DNA of 33,126 bases from DASRJX01 sp035649235 (GTDB lineage: Bacteria; Acidobacteriota; Polarisedimenticolia; Gp22-AA2), in NCBI GenBank assembly GCA_035649235.1, contig DASRJX010000110.1:1-33126 (forward strand). The letters are read 5' to 3'. Position numbers and translations under genes: made by a program. The notes under the pieces are model-generated. The model was not told the DNA's origin, did no database searches, and saw only the letters and a program-made list of their open reading frames with translations. Shown in pieces: positions 8,015 through 16,717 of this stretch. Positions within the stretch are counted from its first letter, which is position 1. Each line of letters starts with the position of its first letter.

Positions 8015-9111
8015 GCCGGGCGGCCCTGGTCCGCCCGGGCCCGCTGCGCGCGGCGCTTGTGTCCGGGCCGTCCTTCCTTTCTGGCGAGGCGGGAAGAGCG
8101 TCGCTGCCGCGCCGGCGCTTCAGCCGTCCGTTGCTCTTCTCCCTCGTGCTCCACCTCGGCATAGTGGCCTGGCTCGTCGGGCTGTCGATCCACGACGTCG
8201 GGCCGGTCCCCCCACCGCCGCTCAGCATCCGCTTCTTCGCCTCCGCTCCCCCGGCCCCGCGGCTCGTTCCGCTACGCGAGCGGCAGGCTCCGTTCCCCCG
8301 GGAGGCGCCGCGGCCGCGTCCCACGCCTGTTCCGCCGCTCATCGTGCAGGCGTTCGAGCCGGCCCCGCGAGAACAGCCGAGACCGGCGCCGATCCGCGTC
8401 GAGCCGGACCCTCCGCCGATCCGCGTCGTCGACGCGGCGCCCGCGATCACCATCGCCGACGAGCCGCCGCCACCGGGCGCGGCCGGCACGCCGCGGATGG
8501 CGCCGGTTCAGCCCTCGACCTTGCCACAGGCCGGCACCGGAGAGGAGCCGGAGGTGGCGCTGCTCGTCCCCGGCGAAGCGCGGGCGCGGGGCGCGGGCGG
8601 CGGCATCGCCGGCAAGGATCTGGCCCCGATCCCACCCTCCGGAGATCCCGAAGGCCCGCGGCGCGGCTCCGGCGCGGGCGGCGGCCCTGGCGGAACCGGC
8701 ATCGCCCGCGAGAAGGCCTTCACGGCCACCGGCCTCGCGTCCTACCTGTCGCAGAGATACGGCGTCTCGCTCCTGGAGGCGAGCCGCCTCGGCTCCCGCA
8801 CCAGCGACGGTGCGCGCTACGCGCTCCTGCTGCCGGCGCTCAGCGAGGCCTACCGATCGGTGCCGTTCCGCGGCCGGCGCAGGGGGGCGGCGGGCGAGGC
8901 GGTCGAGAGCGTGCAGGTCGACGCCGACGCCATCGTCATCCGCTACCGCGACGGGACGCTGCACGTCCTGGCGCCGACCGGCGACGGGCTGGTGGCGCTC
9001 TTCGTCTCCTCGCGGGGCGGCGCGTCTTCCGGCAGCAAGGTCCGGGAGGCGGAGCGCGCCCTCGCGGCGCTGCACCAGTTCGCGAGCGGCGGCGCCGGGA
9101 GGGAAGGATGA
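8011..9111 (+). CDS. TonB-like protein: N-terminal anchor, Pro-rich spanner, non-TonB C-terminus
   Basis: A 366-residue protein starting at GTG 8011 inside the preceding stop (GTGA overlap). A basic cytoplasmic stretch (SLPRRRFSRP) leads into one membrane span (residues 41-60) that contains S44-x3-H48 (LLFSLVLHLG), the spacing of the Ser/His pair that in TonB couples to ExbB/ExbD. Residues about 65-160 are a Pro-rich spanner (PPPPLSIRFF, PRPRPTPVPP). A Gly-rich hinge (GAGGGPGGTGIA) is followed by a globular C-terminal part (240-355) with TATGLASYLSQRYGVSLLEA and DADAIVIRYRDGTLHVLAP. The C-terminus does not show the usual TonB domain signature. No exbB, exbD or TonB-dependent receptor lies in the window. 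I infer a force-transducing or bridging protein across the periplasm; energy coupling is unproven. Confidence 0.75.
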   Translation: MSRAALVRPGPLRAALVSGPSFLSGEAGRASLPRRRFSRPLLFSLVLHLGIVAWLVGLSIHDVGPVPPPPLSIRFFASAPPAPRLVPLRERQAPFPREAPRPRPTPVPPLIVQAFEPAPREQPRPAPIRVEPDPPPIRVVDAAPAITIADEPPPPGAAGTPRMAPVQPSTLPQAGTGEEPEVALLVPGEARARGAGGGIAGKDLAPIPPSGDPEGPRRGSGAGGGPGGTGIAREKAFTATGLASYLSQRYGVSLLEASRLGSRTSDGARYALLLPALSEAYRSVPFRGRRRGAAGEAVESVQVDADAIVIRYRDGTLHVLAPTGDGLVALFVSSRGGASSGSKVREAERALAALHQFASGGAGREG

Positions 9112-10370
9112 AGCGCGCCGGCGCGGCCGGGCTCTTGGCGATCCTGCTCGTCCTGTCGACCGCCGTCGCGGCGGCCGCCGCGCCCGACCTCGGCACGCTG
9201 CGCAACGACGCGATCGCGGCCTACAACGCGCAGAACTACGAGAAGGCGGCGCTCCTGGCTTTGCAGTACCTGGACCGCGCCCGCGCGGAGCAGCGCACGG
9301 GGCGCGAGTACGCCGCGCTGCAGTTCGTCCTCGGGCACTCGCGCTTCGAAGCGCACCGCAAGGCGGGCGGCGCGTATCCGTCCGACTACCGCGCCGAGGT
9401 CGTGGCCCCGATCGAGGAGAGCCTGCGCGTCCTCCAGGACGATCCCGCGTTCAAGAACATGCTCCTCGCCAACGCCTACCATGAGCTGTGGTCCGAATCC
9501 GGCCGCGAGGACGCACAGGCGGAGGAGCGCGATCACTGGTACCTGCTCAAGTCGATCCTGATCCGGGAGCAGGAGGCGCGCGGCCGGTCCCGATCCAGCC
9601 CCGAGTACGACCTGTTCGCCCGCCACCTGCTGTTCTACCTGGAGCGCTGCCTGGAGCTGGCCCGGTCCTCCCGGAGCGCAGACCTCTACCTGATGCGGAT
9701 AAGGAGCGTCGCCTCCTGGGGTTTCGGCACCGCCTACGACGCCCGCTTCTGGCAGATTTACGATCTCACGTACTTCGACGACGGCAACCTCCGTGCGGGG
9801 GCGCAGTGGCAGCGGGGCCTCGACCTGATGCGCGACGCGAAGGCGGACCCGAACGAGACCCTGTCGGTGTTCCAGGTGGCGGCCGACCGGACGCGCGGCC
9901 GGCGCGATCGCGCCGAGGTCTACCGCCAGATGTCGGACTTCGTGGCGACGATCGACGCCCCCGAGCGGCGGGTGCAGGCGGTGGACCTGGCCCGGCGCGC
10001 CTTCGATCTCAACCCCGGGGACGCCGAGATCCGAAGGCAATACGGCACCTCGCTCCACCTGCTCTCGTACGCCGCCTACGCCAGCGGACGCTTCGAGGAG
10101 GCGCTCCGGAAGGCGGAGGAGGCGGCCACCTTCCAGTGGGAGGGGATGGAGGCGGCCCACTTCGACCTGTCGCGCGCGGCCGCCGAGCTGGGTCGCGAGA
10201 CCGATGCGCTGACGCACGGCGAGCGCGCCTTCCGCCTGGCGCGGGAGACGCTCAGCGGCTCCGCCCTGCAGCCGTTCGCGCAGAACTACGTCAACATCCT
10301 GCGCCAGTTCGGGCAGGAGGGCGTGGCCGCCCGGGTGCTCTCGGAAAACCCGGGTCTGGGGGTGCGCTGA
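9108..10370 (+). CDS. exported TPR-like helical protein
   Basis: A 420-residue protein; ATG 9108 overlaps the TGA of the TonB-like gene (ATGA). A classic signal peptide (KRAGAAGLLAILLVLSTAV, AAAAAP) ends near residue 25. The rest is almost wholly helical with TPR-like units: AIAAYNAQNYEKAALLALQYL, a middle region rich in aromatic residues (LFARHLLFYLERCLELARSS, FGTAYDARFWQIYDLTYFDD), and C-terminal repeats (QAVDLARRAFDLNPGDAEIR, YASGRFEEALRKAEEAATF, LGRETDALTHGERAFRLA). It is the third envelope gene behind pcrA and its TGA overlaps the ATG of the next gene. A periplasmic interaction scaffold is the likely role; no enzymatic motif was seen. Confidence 0.8.
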   Translation: MKRAGAAGLLAILLVLSTAVAAAAAPDLGTLRNDAIAAYNAQNYEKAALLALQYLDRARAEQRTGREYAALQFVLGHSRFEAHRKAGGAYPSDYRAEVVAPIEESLRVLQDDPAFKNMLLANAYHELWSESGREDAQAEERDHWYLLKSILIREQEARGRSRSSPEYDLFARHLLFYLERCLELARSSRSADLYLMRIRSVASWGFGTAYDARFWQIYDLTYFDDGNLRAGAQWQRGLDLMRDAKADPNETLSVFQVAADRTRGRRDRAEVYRQMSDFVATIDAPERRVQAVDLARRAFDLNPGDAEIRRQYGTSLHLLSYAAYASGRFEEALRKAEEAATFQWEGMEAAHFDLSRAAAELGRETDALTHGERAFRLARETLSGSALQPFAQNYVNILRQFGQEGVAARVLSENPGLGVR

Positions 10371-11482
10371 TGCGCCACCGCATCCGCCGCGCGCCGCTGC
10401 TCGTCCTGATCGCGCTGGCCGCGGCGCCGTCCCTGGCCGTGGCGCCGTCCCTGGCCGCGGCCCCGCTCGAGTCCACGGAGAAGACGGCGGGCGGGGTGCT
10501 GGAGATGGCGCAGCGCTATTCGGAGATCATCCGCGAGACGCTCCCACTCCTCGAGCGGCGCCCGGGGCCACCGGCGGTCGCCGCGGCGCTGCACGACGCG
10601 CGGCGGGCCGTGGCGGAGATCGATCGGCTGTCGGCGAACGCCGGGATCTACCAGGCGGCTCCGCGCGAGCGGGAGCGCCTCCAGGACCTGTCGGCCGCGG
10701 CGCACCTGCGCCTGGCGCTCCTGGAGACGCACGGACTGGAGTTCGAGCGCGCCCGTCAGGAGATCGCGCGCGCGCGAACCATCTCCGCTGCCGTGGATCG
10801 GCCGGAGTTCCGCACCGAATGGCTGGCGCTCCAGTCGGGCAGGTCGGGGAGCGCGCTCCTGACCCGCTACAACCTCCTGACGCTGCGGGAATTCGAGTCC
10901 GCACTCGTGTCGGACTGGAGCCGGGCCCGGGGCGTGACGTTCGAATTCCGCGGCTTCACCACGCAGGACCTGGCGCTCGTGCAGCTCGAACCCGCCACCT
11001 CTCCGACCCCCGGCACCCTCGACGACCGGCTCCTGGCGAACGGCACCTCCCTCCTGCGCGAGGCGCTCGACAAGGGGAAGACGGATTTCACCGTGCCGCT
11101 GCCGCCCGGGGTCTACCGGCTGGAGGGGCGGCGCGGCGGCGACGTCGATCGCGGCTTCGTCGTGCCGGAGTCGACCGAGGTCGACACCGTGTACGTCGAC
11201 CGCGCGCGCTTCGCGCTCCGGTTCGACCCGAAGATGGGGCCGGACCGCCCGCGCCTGTTCCTGAACGGTCTCGAGCGGACCGACTTCGACACGCTCCCGT
11301 ACGGTGTCTACCGTCTGAGGGCCGATCGCAACCTCTACCCCACCGCCCCCGAGATCATCCGCTTCGTCCTGGGGGAAGGGATCCCTGACAAGACACGCAC
11401 GTCCTGGACCCTCTACGTCCCCGCCAAGATCCCCGCCGTGCTGACGCTCGATCGCGGCCCCGCCGGCGCGCGGCGCCGGTAA
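10370..11482 (+). CDS. secreted protein of unknown function, helical plus beta domains
   Basis: A 370-residue protein beginning at ATG 10370, overlapping the previous stop by one base. The leader (RRAPLLVLIALAAAPSLAVA) is a signal peptide that contains an 18-base tandem duplication, giving two copies of APSLAV/A. Residues about 35-180 are helical (GVLEMAQRYSEIIRETLPLL, AAAHLRLALLETHGLEFERA). Residues about 185-365 are beta-rich with Gly/Pro turns and repeated pattern PPGVYRLEGRRGG and PYGVYRLRADRN, suggesting two related beta-sandwich units ending with WTLYVPAKIPAVLTLDRG. I do not recognise a family. It is the last gene of the pcrA transcription unit and meets hemL head-on 9 bases later, with a hairpin spanning the junction. 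It is probably a partner of the TonB-like/TPR proteins. Confidence 0.75.
   Translation: MRHRIRRAPLLVLIALAAAPSLAVAPSLAAAPLESTEKTAGGVLEMAQRYSEIIRETLPLLERRPGPPAVAAALHDARRAVAEIDRLSANAGIYQAAPRERERLQDLSAAAHLRLALLETHGLEFERARQEIARARTISAAVDRPEFRTEWLALQSGRSGSALLTRYNLLTLREFESALVSDWSRARGVTFEFRGFTTQDLALVQLEPATSPTPGTLDDRLLANGTSLLREALDKGKTDFTVPLPPGVYRLEGRRGGDVDRGFVVPESTEVDTVYVDRARFALRFDPKMGPDRPRLFLNGLERTDFDTLPYGVYRLRADRNLYPTAPEIIRFVLGEGIPDKTRTSWTLYVPAKIPAVLTLDRGPAGARRR
10423..10458 (+). repeat. 18-base tandem duplication inside a signal peptide
   Basis: The unit GGCGCCGTCCCTGGCCGT (10423-10440) is repeated at 10441-10458 with only its last base changed. It is in frame, lengthens the signal peptide by six residues and looks like a recent slippage event. 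Confidence 0.8.
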
Positions 11483-11491
11483 CGGAAGGGG

Positions 11492-12790
<1,299 letters not shown>

Positions 12791-12822
12791 CGGGATGGCC
12801 GGAGGATCGGGAGCGCCCTCCC

Positions 12823-13797
12823 TCAGCGGCGCAGGAGGCGCGCCGCGTCTCTGGCGTAGTACGTCAGGATGAAATCGGCCCCCGCCCGGCGGATGGAGAG
12901 GAGCGACTCCATCATGACCCGGTCGCGATCGATCCAGCCGTTGCGCGCCGCAGCCTCGATCATCGAGTACTCCCCCGACACGTGATAGGCGCCGACCGGC
13001 ACCGTGACCCGGTCGCGGACCTGACGGATCACGTCGAGGTAAGGGAGCGCCGGCTTGATCAGGACCATGTCGGCCCCTTCCTCCAGATCGAGGTCGACCT
13101 CCCGCAGCGCCTCGCGGGCGTTCGCCGGGTCCATCTGGTGGGAGCGCCGGTCGCCGAACTTCGGCGCGGACTGGGCCGCCTCCCGGAACGGCCCGTAGAA
13201 GCCGGAGGCGTACTTGGCCGCGTAGGAGAGGATGGGCGTGCCGGCGAGACCCGCGGCGTCGAGGGCGGCGCGGATGGCGGCGACGCGCCCGTCCATCATG
13301 TCGGAGGGCGCCACGATGTCAGCCCCCGCCCGTGCCTGGGACACGGCGGTCCTGGCCAGAAGATCCAGGGTGGCGTCGTTGACGATCTCGGTCCCCTGCA
13401 CGACGCCGCAGTGGCCGTGGTCGGTGTACTCGCACAGGCAGACGTCGGCGATGACCAGGAGATCCGGGACGGCCTTCTTGATGGCGCCCGCCGCCTCCTG
13501 GACGATGCCCTGCGGGTCGTAGGCACCCGAGGCGCGCGCGTCCTTCGTCTCCGGGATGCCGAACAGGATGACCGCCGCCACGCCGAGCGAAAGCACCTCC
13601 TGCGCGTCCGCCACCGCCTCGTCCACCGAGAGGTTGTGCTGCCCCGGCATGGAGCGGATCTCCTGCCGGACCTTCCTGCCGGGACAGACGAAGAGCGGCT
13701 GGACGAGGTCGCCGGGCGACAGATCCGTCTCCCGCACGAAGGAGCGGATCGCTTCGGATCGGCGCAGGCGCCGCGGGCGATCCACGGGGAAACCCAT
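12823..13797 (-). CDS. hemB: porphobilinogen synthase (5-aminolevulinate dehydratase)
   Basis: A 324-residue enzyme that condenses two 5-aminolevulinates into porphobilinogen. The catalytic zinc site is of the Cys type: C120, C122 and C130 in DVCLCEYTDHGHCG, so zinc rather than magnesium is expected at the active site. The two Schiff-base lysines are K195 (YAAKYASGFYGPFR) and K248 (VLIKPALPYLD). Other family signatures: RPRRLRRS at the N-terminus, PGQHNLSVD, IPETKD and GAYHVSGEYSMI. ATG 13797 is preferred because GAGGG lies just upstream; a GTG one codon earlier (13800) is an alternative. It follows the zinc-binding small protein by 33 bases and precedes hemL by 32 bases, giving a heme-precursor operon. 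Confidence 0.97.
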   Translation of the reverse strand: MGFPVDRPRRLRRSEAIRSFVRETDLSPGDLVQPLFVCPGRKVRQEIRSMPGQHNLSVDEAVADAQEVLSLGVAAVILFGIPETKDARASGAYDPQGIVQEAAGAIKKAVPDLLVIADVCLCEYTDHGHCGVVQGTEIVNDATLDLLARTAVSQARAGADIVAPSDMMDGRVAAIRAALDAAGLAGTPILSYAAKYASGFYGPFREAAQSAPKFGDRRSHQMDPANAREALREVDLDLEEGADMVLIKPALPYLDVIRQVRDRVTVPVGAYHVSGEYSMIEAAARNGWIDRDRVMMESLLSIRRAGADFILTYYARDAARLLRR

Positions 13798-13830
13798 CAC
13801 CCTCGCTCCCAGTCCGCCGCCGGCGTCACG

Positions 13831-14019
13831 TCAGTCATTCTCCGTGTCCCCGTCCTCGTCGTCGCCGTGGAAGAACATGGCGCCGCAGTACTCGCTGCAG
13901 AAAATCCGACCGCTGCGGACGTACTTGTGGTCCTCGCAGATCATCTGGTGGCAGATCGGGCACTTCGTGAGGATGAGCTCGTCCTCGCCGATGCCGCATT
14001 CCTTGCAAGTCTGCTGCAC
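13831..14019 (-). CDS. small treble-clef/zinc-finger-like protein
   Basis: A 62-residue protein with eight potential zinc ligands: C5-x2-C8, C20-x2-C23, C28, H31, C41-x3-C45 (CKEC, CPIC, MICEDH, CSEYC), arranged like a cross-braced double zinc finger, and a very acidic C-terminus (GDDEDGDTEND). I choose GTG 14019, which has GGGAGG 4 bases upstream; GTG 14037, six codons earlier, lacks a Shine-Dalgarno. It leads the hemB-hemL unit. No specific function is known to me; possibilities are a zinc chaperone for the zinc-dependent HemB, an RNA- or protein-binding adapter, or simply an unrelated passenger gene. Conservation of its position would be the test. Confidence 0.8.
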   Translation of the reverse strand: MQQTCKECGIGEDELILTKCPICHQMICEDHKYVRSGRIFCSEYCGAMFFHGDDEDGDTEND

Positions 14020-14048
14020 GGAGCCTCCCGCCGCCACAGCCGGGGCGG

Positions 14049-14054
14049 ATTATA
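14049..14054 (-). promoter_or_regulatory. consensus -10 (TATAAT) of the zinc protein-hemB-hemL unit
   Basis: The reverse strand carries TATAAT exactly (14054-14049). No clear -35 is present 16-18 bases upstream. Transcription would start near 14042, giving about a 22-base leader that contains GGGAGG ahead of GTG 14019. Confidence 0.5.
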
Positions 14055-14111
14055 GACCTGCCGGCGAAGCGAGTACCAGAGAGGCTCAGGCGCATGAGGA
14101 AGCCAACGCGA

Positions 14112-14140
14112 TTGACAGCGGTGGGTGGCGGCTGTACGCT
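14112..14140 (+). promoter_or_regulatory. promoter of the PPK2 gene (TTGACA - 17 - TACGCT)
   Basis: Consensus -35 TTGACA (14112-14117), a 17-base spacer and -10 TACGCT (14135-14140). The start of transcription is expected near 14147, giving a leader of about 45 bases with GAGGGGG ahead of the GTG at 14192. Confidence 0.5.
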
Positions 14141-14191
14141 CCGGGCCACTCGGCAACAGGGCTACGGCAGGTTCGTGAGGGGGACGCGCCC

Positions 14192-15109
14192 GTGAGCAAG
14201 CTCAGGAAGCTGGTCGCGCCGTTCCGGATCGAAGACGGGGACGGATTTCGCCTGAAGGACATCGATCCGGGCGAGACGCTCGGGATCAAGAAAGAACGGG
14301 CGAAGGAGGCCCTGCAGGAGCAGGGGGTCACCCTCATGCGGGACCTTCAGGAAAAGCTCTACGCCCAGGATCGCTGGGCGGTGCTGCTCATCTTCCAGGC
14401 GATGGACGCGGCCGGGAAGGACGGCACCATCAAGCACGTGATGTCCGGCATCAATCCGCAGGGATGCCAGGTCTACTCCTTCAAATCCCCCACGTCCGAG
14501 GACATGGACCACGACTTTCTCTGGCGGACCTCGTGCCGGCTGCCCGAGCGCGGGCGGATCGGGATCTTCAACCGCTCGTACTACGAGGAGGTCCTGGTGG
14601 TGCGCGTGCACGAGGAGCTGCTCCGGGCCCAGAAGCTGCCGTCCCGGCTCGTCACGAAGCACATCTGGAAGGAACGCTTCGAGGACATCAACGCCCTGGA
14701 GCGCTACCTGGCCCGCAACGGCACCGCCATCCTGAAGTTCTTCCTGCACGTGTCGAAGAAGGAGCAGGAGCGCCGCTTCCTGAGCCGCCTCGACGAGGCG
14801 GACAAGCACTGGAAGTTCTCGCTCGCCGACATCCGCGAGCGCGGCCACTGGGACGACTACATGAAGGCGTACGAGGAGATGATCCGCAACACCGCCGCGC
14901 CCCACGCCCCGTGGTTCGTCGTTCCCGCGGACCACAAGTGGTTCACGCGCGTCATCGTTGCGGCCGCCATCATCGAAACCTTGCAGGGCCTCGACCTGGC
15001 GTTTCCGAAGGTGGACGCCGCAAGGCGAAGGGACCTGGAGGCGGCCCGGGACGTCCTGAAGGGCGGTGGCAAGGGCCGGCGCGGCAAGTCCTCCCAACCC
15101 CGCGGTTGA
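14192..15109 (+). CDS. PPK2-family polyphosphate:nucleotide phosphotransferase
   Basis: A 305-residue PPK2-family enzyme that moves phosphate between polyphosphate and nucleotides. The Walker A is QAMDAAGKDGT (69-79, K76) after RWAVLLIF, the Walker B is IGIFNRSYYEEVLVVRVH (N127, R128, E132), and the lid region follows (KHIWKERFEDINALERYLAR, FFLHVSKKEQERRFLSRL). A single PPK2 domain of this length with an N-terminal helix fits the subgroup that makes ADP/ATP from AMP/ADP and polyphosphate, but the nucleotide preference cannot be fixed from sequence alone. The start is GTG 14192 with GAGGGGG about 10 bases upstream; the longer frame upstream to 13556 crosses the promoter and the opposite genes, so it is not coding. 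The basic C-terminal tail (GGGKGRRGKSS) is unusual but plausible. Its stop codon lies inside the -35 of the tRNA promoter. Confidence 0.93.
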   Translation: MSKLRKLVAPFRIEDGDGFRLKDIDPGETLGIKKERAKEALQEQGVTLMRDLQEKLYAQDRWAVLLIFQAMDAAGKDGTIKHVMSGINPQGCQVYSFKSPTSEDMDHDFLWRTSCRLPERGRIGIFNRSYYEEVLVVRVHEELLRAQKLPSRLVTKHIWKERFEDINALERYLARNGTAILKFFLHVSKKEQERRFLSRLDEADKHWKFSLADIRERGHWDDYMKAYEEMIRNTAAPHAPWFVVPADHKWFTRVIVAAAIIETLQGLDLAFPKVDAARRRDLEAARDVLKGGGKGRRGKSSQPRG

Positions 15110-15134
15110 CAGCGCTTTCCCCCTCCCCTAGAAT
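15106..15134 (+). promoter_or_regulatory. strong promoter of tRNA-tilS unit (TTGACA - 17 - TAGAAT)
   Basis: Perfect -35 TTGACA (15106-15111), exactly 17 bases, then -10 TAGAAT (15129-15134). Transcription should begin near 15141, 11 bases before the tRNA. The -35 overlaps the last codon and TGA of the PPK2 gene. It is the best consensus promoter in the window, as expected for a stable RNA. Confidence 0.8.
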
Positions 15135-15151
15135 CGCGATTTACATCCTAA

Positions 15152-15228
15152 GGCGGTGTAGCTCAGATGGTTAGAGCACGCGGCTCATATCCGCGGAGTC
15201 CGGGGTTCGAATCCCTGCACCGCCACCA
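15152..15228 (+). tRNA. tRNA with CAU anticodon, probably elongator tRNA-Met
   Basis: A complete 77-base cloverleaf including encoded CCA. Acceptor GGCGGTG pairs perfectly with CACCGCC; D-stem GCTC/GAGC; anticodon stem CGCGG/CCGCG with loop CTCATAT (anticodon CAT); variable GAGTC; T-stem CGGGG/CCCTG with loop TTCGAAT; discriminator A. The G1-C72 pair excludes initiator tRNA. The choice is between elongator Met and the Ile2 tRNA whose C34 is changed to lysidine by TilS; the acceptor stem resembles Met elongators, but the gene lies directly upstream of tilS, so the Ile2 possibility should be kept open. Confidence 0.93.
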
Positions 15229-15238
15229 ACGCAAGTCC

Positions 15239-15261
15239 GGACGGCCGCGGGGGCGCCGTCC
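15239..15261 (+). other. GC-rich hairpin between tRNA and tilS
   Basis: GGACGGC (15239-15245) pairs perfectly with GCCGTCC (15255-15261) around a 9-base loop. There is no T-run after it, so it is not a classic terminator. It may mark a processing point that separates the tRNA from the tilS message, or limit read-through. Confidence 0.4.
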
Positions 15262-15283
15262 CGCTTCCCACCCAGGTGGCGGC

Positions 15284-16717
15284 TTGACGACCGAACGACG
15301 CTTCCGGGACACCATCGCCCGACATCGGATGATCCGGCCGGGCGAGCGCATCCTCGTCGCCGTCTCCGGCGGGCCGGACTCGACGGCGCTCCTGACGCTC
15401 CTCTGCGACGCCGCCGACGAGATGGAGATCGGCCTCCATGTGGCGCACCTCGACCACGGCTGGCGCGGCCGCGAGTCCGCCAGGGACGCCGAGTTCGTGC
15501 GCCAGCTGGCGATGCGGCACCGGCTCCCCGTGACGGTGGGGCACGTCGACCCTGCGACCTGGAAGGCGGGCCGGGCGGGTGGGGCAGGGCAGCGGCAGTC
15601 CTCCCTCGAGGCGAGGGCGCGGGCCATCCGGCTCCGGTTCCTGCGCGAGACGGCCCAGGGGGTCGGCGCGACCCGCATCGCCCTCGGACACACGCGCGAC
15701 GATCAGGCCGAGAGCCTGCTGCTCCGGCTCCTGCGAGGATCCGGCCGGCTCGGCCTGGCGGGGATCTTCCCGGTGGTCGACGACCTCTTCATCCGGCCCC
15801 TCCTCGACATCCGGCGGCGCGACCTGCTGGCTTTCCTGAAGCGCCGGCGTCAGCAGTACCGGGTCGACAGCACGAACCGCGACCTCGGCCGGACGCGCAA
15901 CCGGGTCCGGCAGGGGCTGATCCCGCGTCTGGCGAAGGAGTACAACCCCGAGGTCGTCGAGGCGCTCGCGGTAGCCGCCGAGCTGCTGCGCGACGAAGAG
16001 GCCTATCTGGGCGACGTGGCGGAAGCCACCTACGGCCGGCTGGCCCGCTCCACGGCGTCGGAGGTGACGTTCGACCTCGCGGAAATCCGCGCGCTGCCTC
16101 TGGCCCTGCTCCGGCGCATCGTTCGGATCGCCTGCGCCAGGTCGCGCGGGCGGCTGCAGGGCGTCACTTCCCGTCACGTGCGCCAGGTGCTGGAGGTCCT
16201 CTCATCCTCCGGCGGCGGGGCCATCCACCTGCCGGACGGGCTGCGGGTGATCGCGGGGTCGGGCGTGCTGCGCTTCCGCACCGCCTCCGGAGGAAGCTCC
16301 GACGGAGAGCCTCCTCGCGAAGCGCTCTGCCCGGTTCCGGGCGAGGTGGCCCTGCCCGGCTTCGGGCTGCGCCTGCGGGCGAGGATCCTGGAGCGGCGCG
16401 CCTCGGACGCTCAGTCCGGTCCCCGTCCGGCACCCGGACCCGGCGGCGCCTGCCTGGACGCCGACCTCGTGCCCGGGCCGCTGCTCATCCGCCCGCGACG
16501 GCCCGGGGACACGTTCGTCCCCCTGGGCGGCCCCGGCACGCGGAAGCTCAAGGCGTTCCTGATCGATCGCAAGGTCCCTGTCGACGAGCGCGGGCGGATC
16601 CCCCTGGTCCTCTCAGGCGATAGGATCGCCTGGGTGGTCGGGCACCAGATCGACGATCGCTTCAAGGTGACGCCGCACACCCGGCGGATCCTCCTCCTGG
16701 AGAAGGAGCCACGATGA
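15284..16717 (+). CDS. tilS: tRNA(Ile)-lysidine synthetase
   Basis: A 477-residue ATP-dependent enzyme that converts C34 of tRNA-Ile2(CAU) to lysidine so it reads AUA as Ile. The PP-loop motif SGGPDST (28-34) follows AVAV; HLDHGWRG, EARARAIRLRFLRE, GHTRDDQAESLLLRLLRGSG and VDSTNRD are family signatures, and the C-terminal half contains the TilS-C type domain (RRPGDTFVPLGGPGTRKLKAFLID). I choose TTG 15284 (AGGTGG upstream) because the helix RRFRDTIARHRMIRPGERI is typical of the family; the frame is open back into the tRNA, and ATG 15329 is the other option. The stop overlaps the ATG of hpt. The order tilS-hpt-ftsH is a well-known conserved group. Confidence 0.94.
   Translation: MTTERRFRDTIARHRMIRPGERILVAVSGGPDSTALLTLLCDAADEMEIGLHVAHLDHGWRGRESARDAEFVRQLAMRHRLPVTVGHVDPATWKAGRAGGAGQRQSSLEARARAIRLRFLRETAQGVGATRIALGHTRDDQAESLLLRLLRGSGRLGLAGIFPVVDDLFIRPLLDIRRRDLLAFLKRRRQQYRVDSTNRDLGRTRNRVRQGLIPRLAKEYNPEVVEALAVAAELLRDEEAYLGDVAEATYGRLARSTASEVTFDLAEIRALPLALLRRIVRIACARSRGRLQGVTSRHVRQVLEVLSSSGGGAIHLPDGLRVIAGSGVLRFRTASGGSSDGEPPREALCPVPGEVALPGFGLRLRARILERRASDAQSGPRPAPGPGGACLDADLVPGPLLIRPRRPGDTFVPLGGPGTRKLKAFLIDRKVPVDERGRIPLVLSGDRIAWVVGHQIDDRFKVTPHTRRILLLEKEPR

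Noticed and set aside
7950..9107. Long frame ahead of the 420-residue TPR-like gene
   Set aside because: It overlaps the TonB-like gene in another frame and is rich in Arg/Ala as expected for shadows in GC-rich DNA; the signal peptide begins at ATG 9108.
13556..14191. Upstream extension of the PPK2 frame
   Set aside because: It runs opposite to hemB and the zinc protein and crosses the predicted PPK2 promoter; family length fits GTG 14192.
15239..15261. Intrinsic terminator between tRNA and tilS
   Set aside because: The stem is strong but followed by CGCTTCCC rather than a T-run, so it was listed as a hairpin and not a terminator.
15167..15283. Start of tilS inside the tRNA
   Set aside because: Residues there are translation of tRNA sequence; TTG 15284 has a Shine-Dalgarno and starts the conserved first helix.
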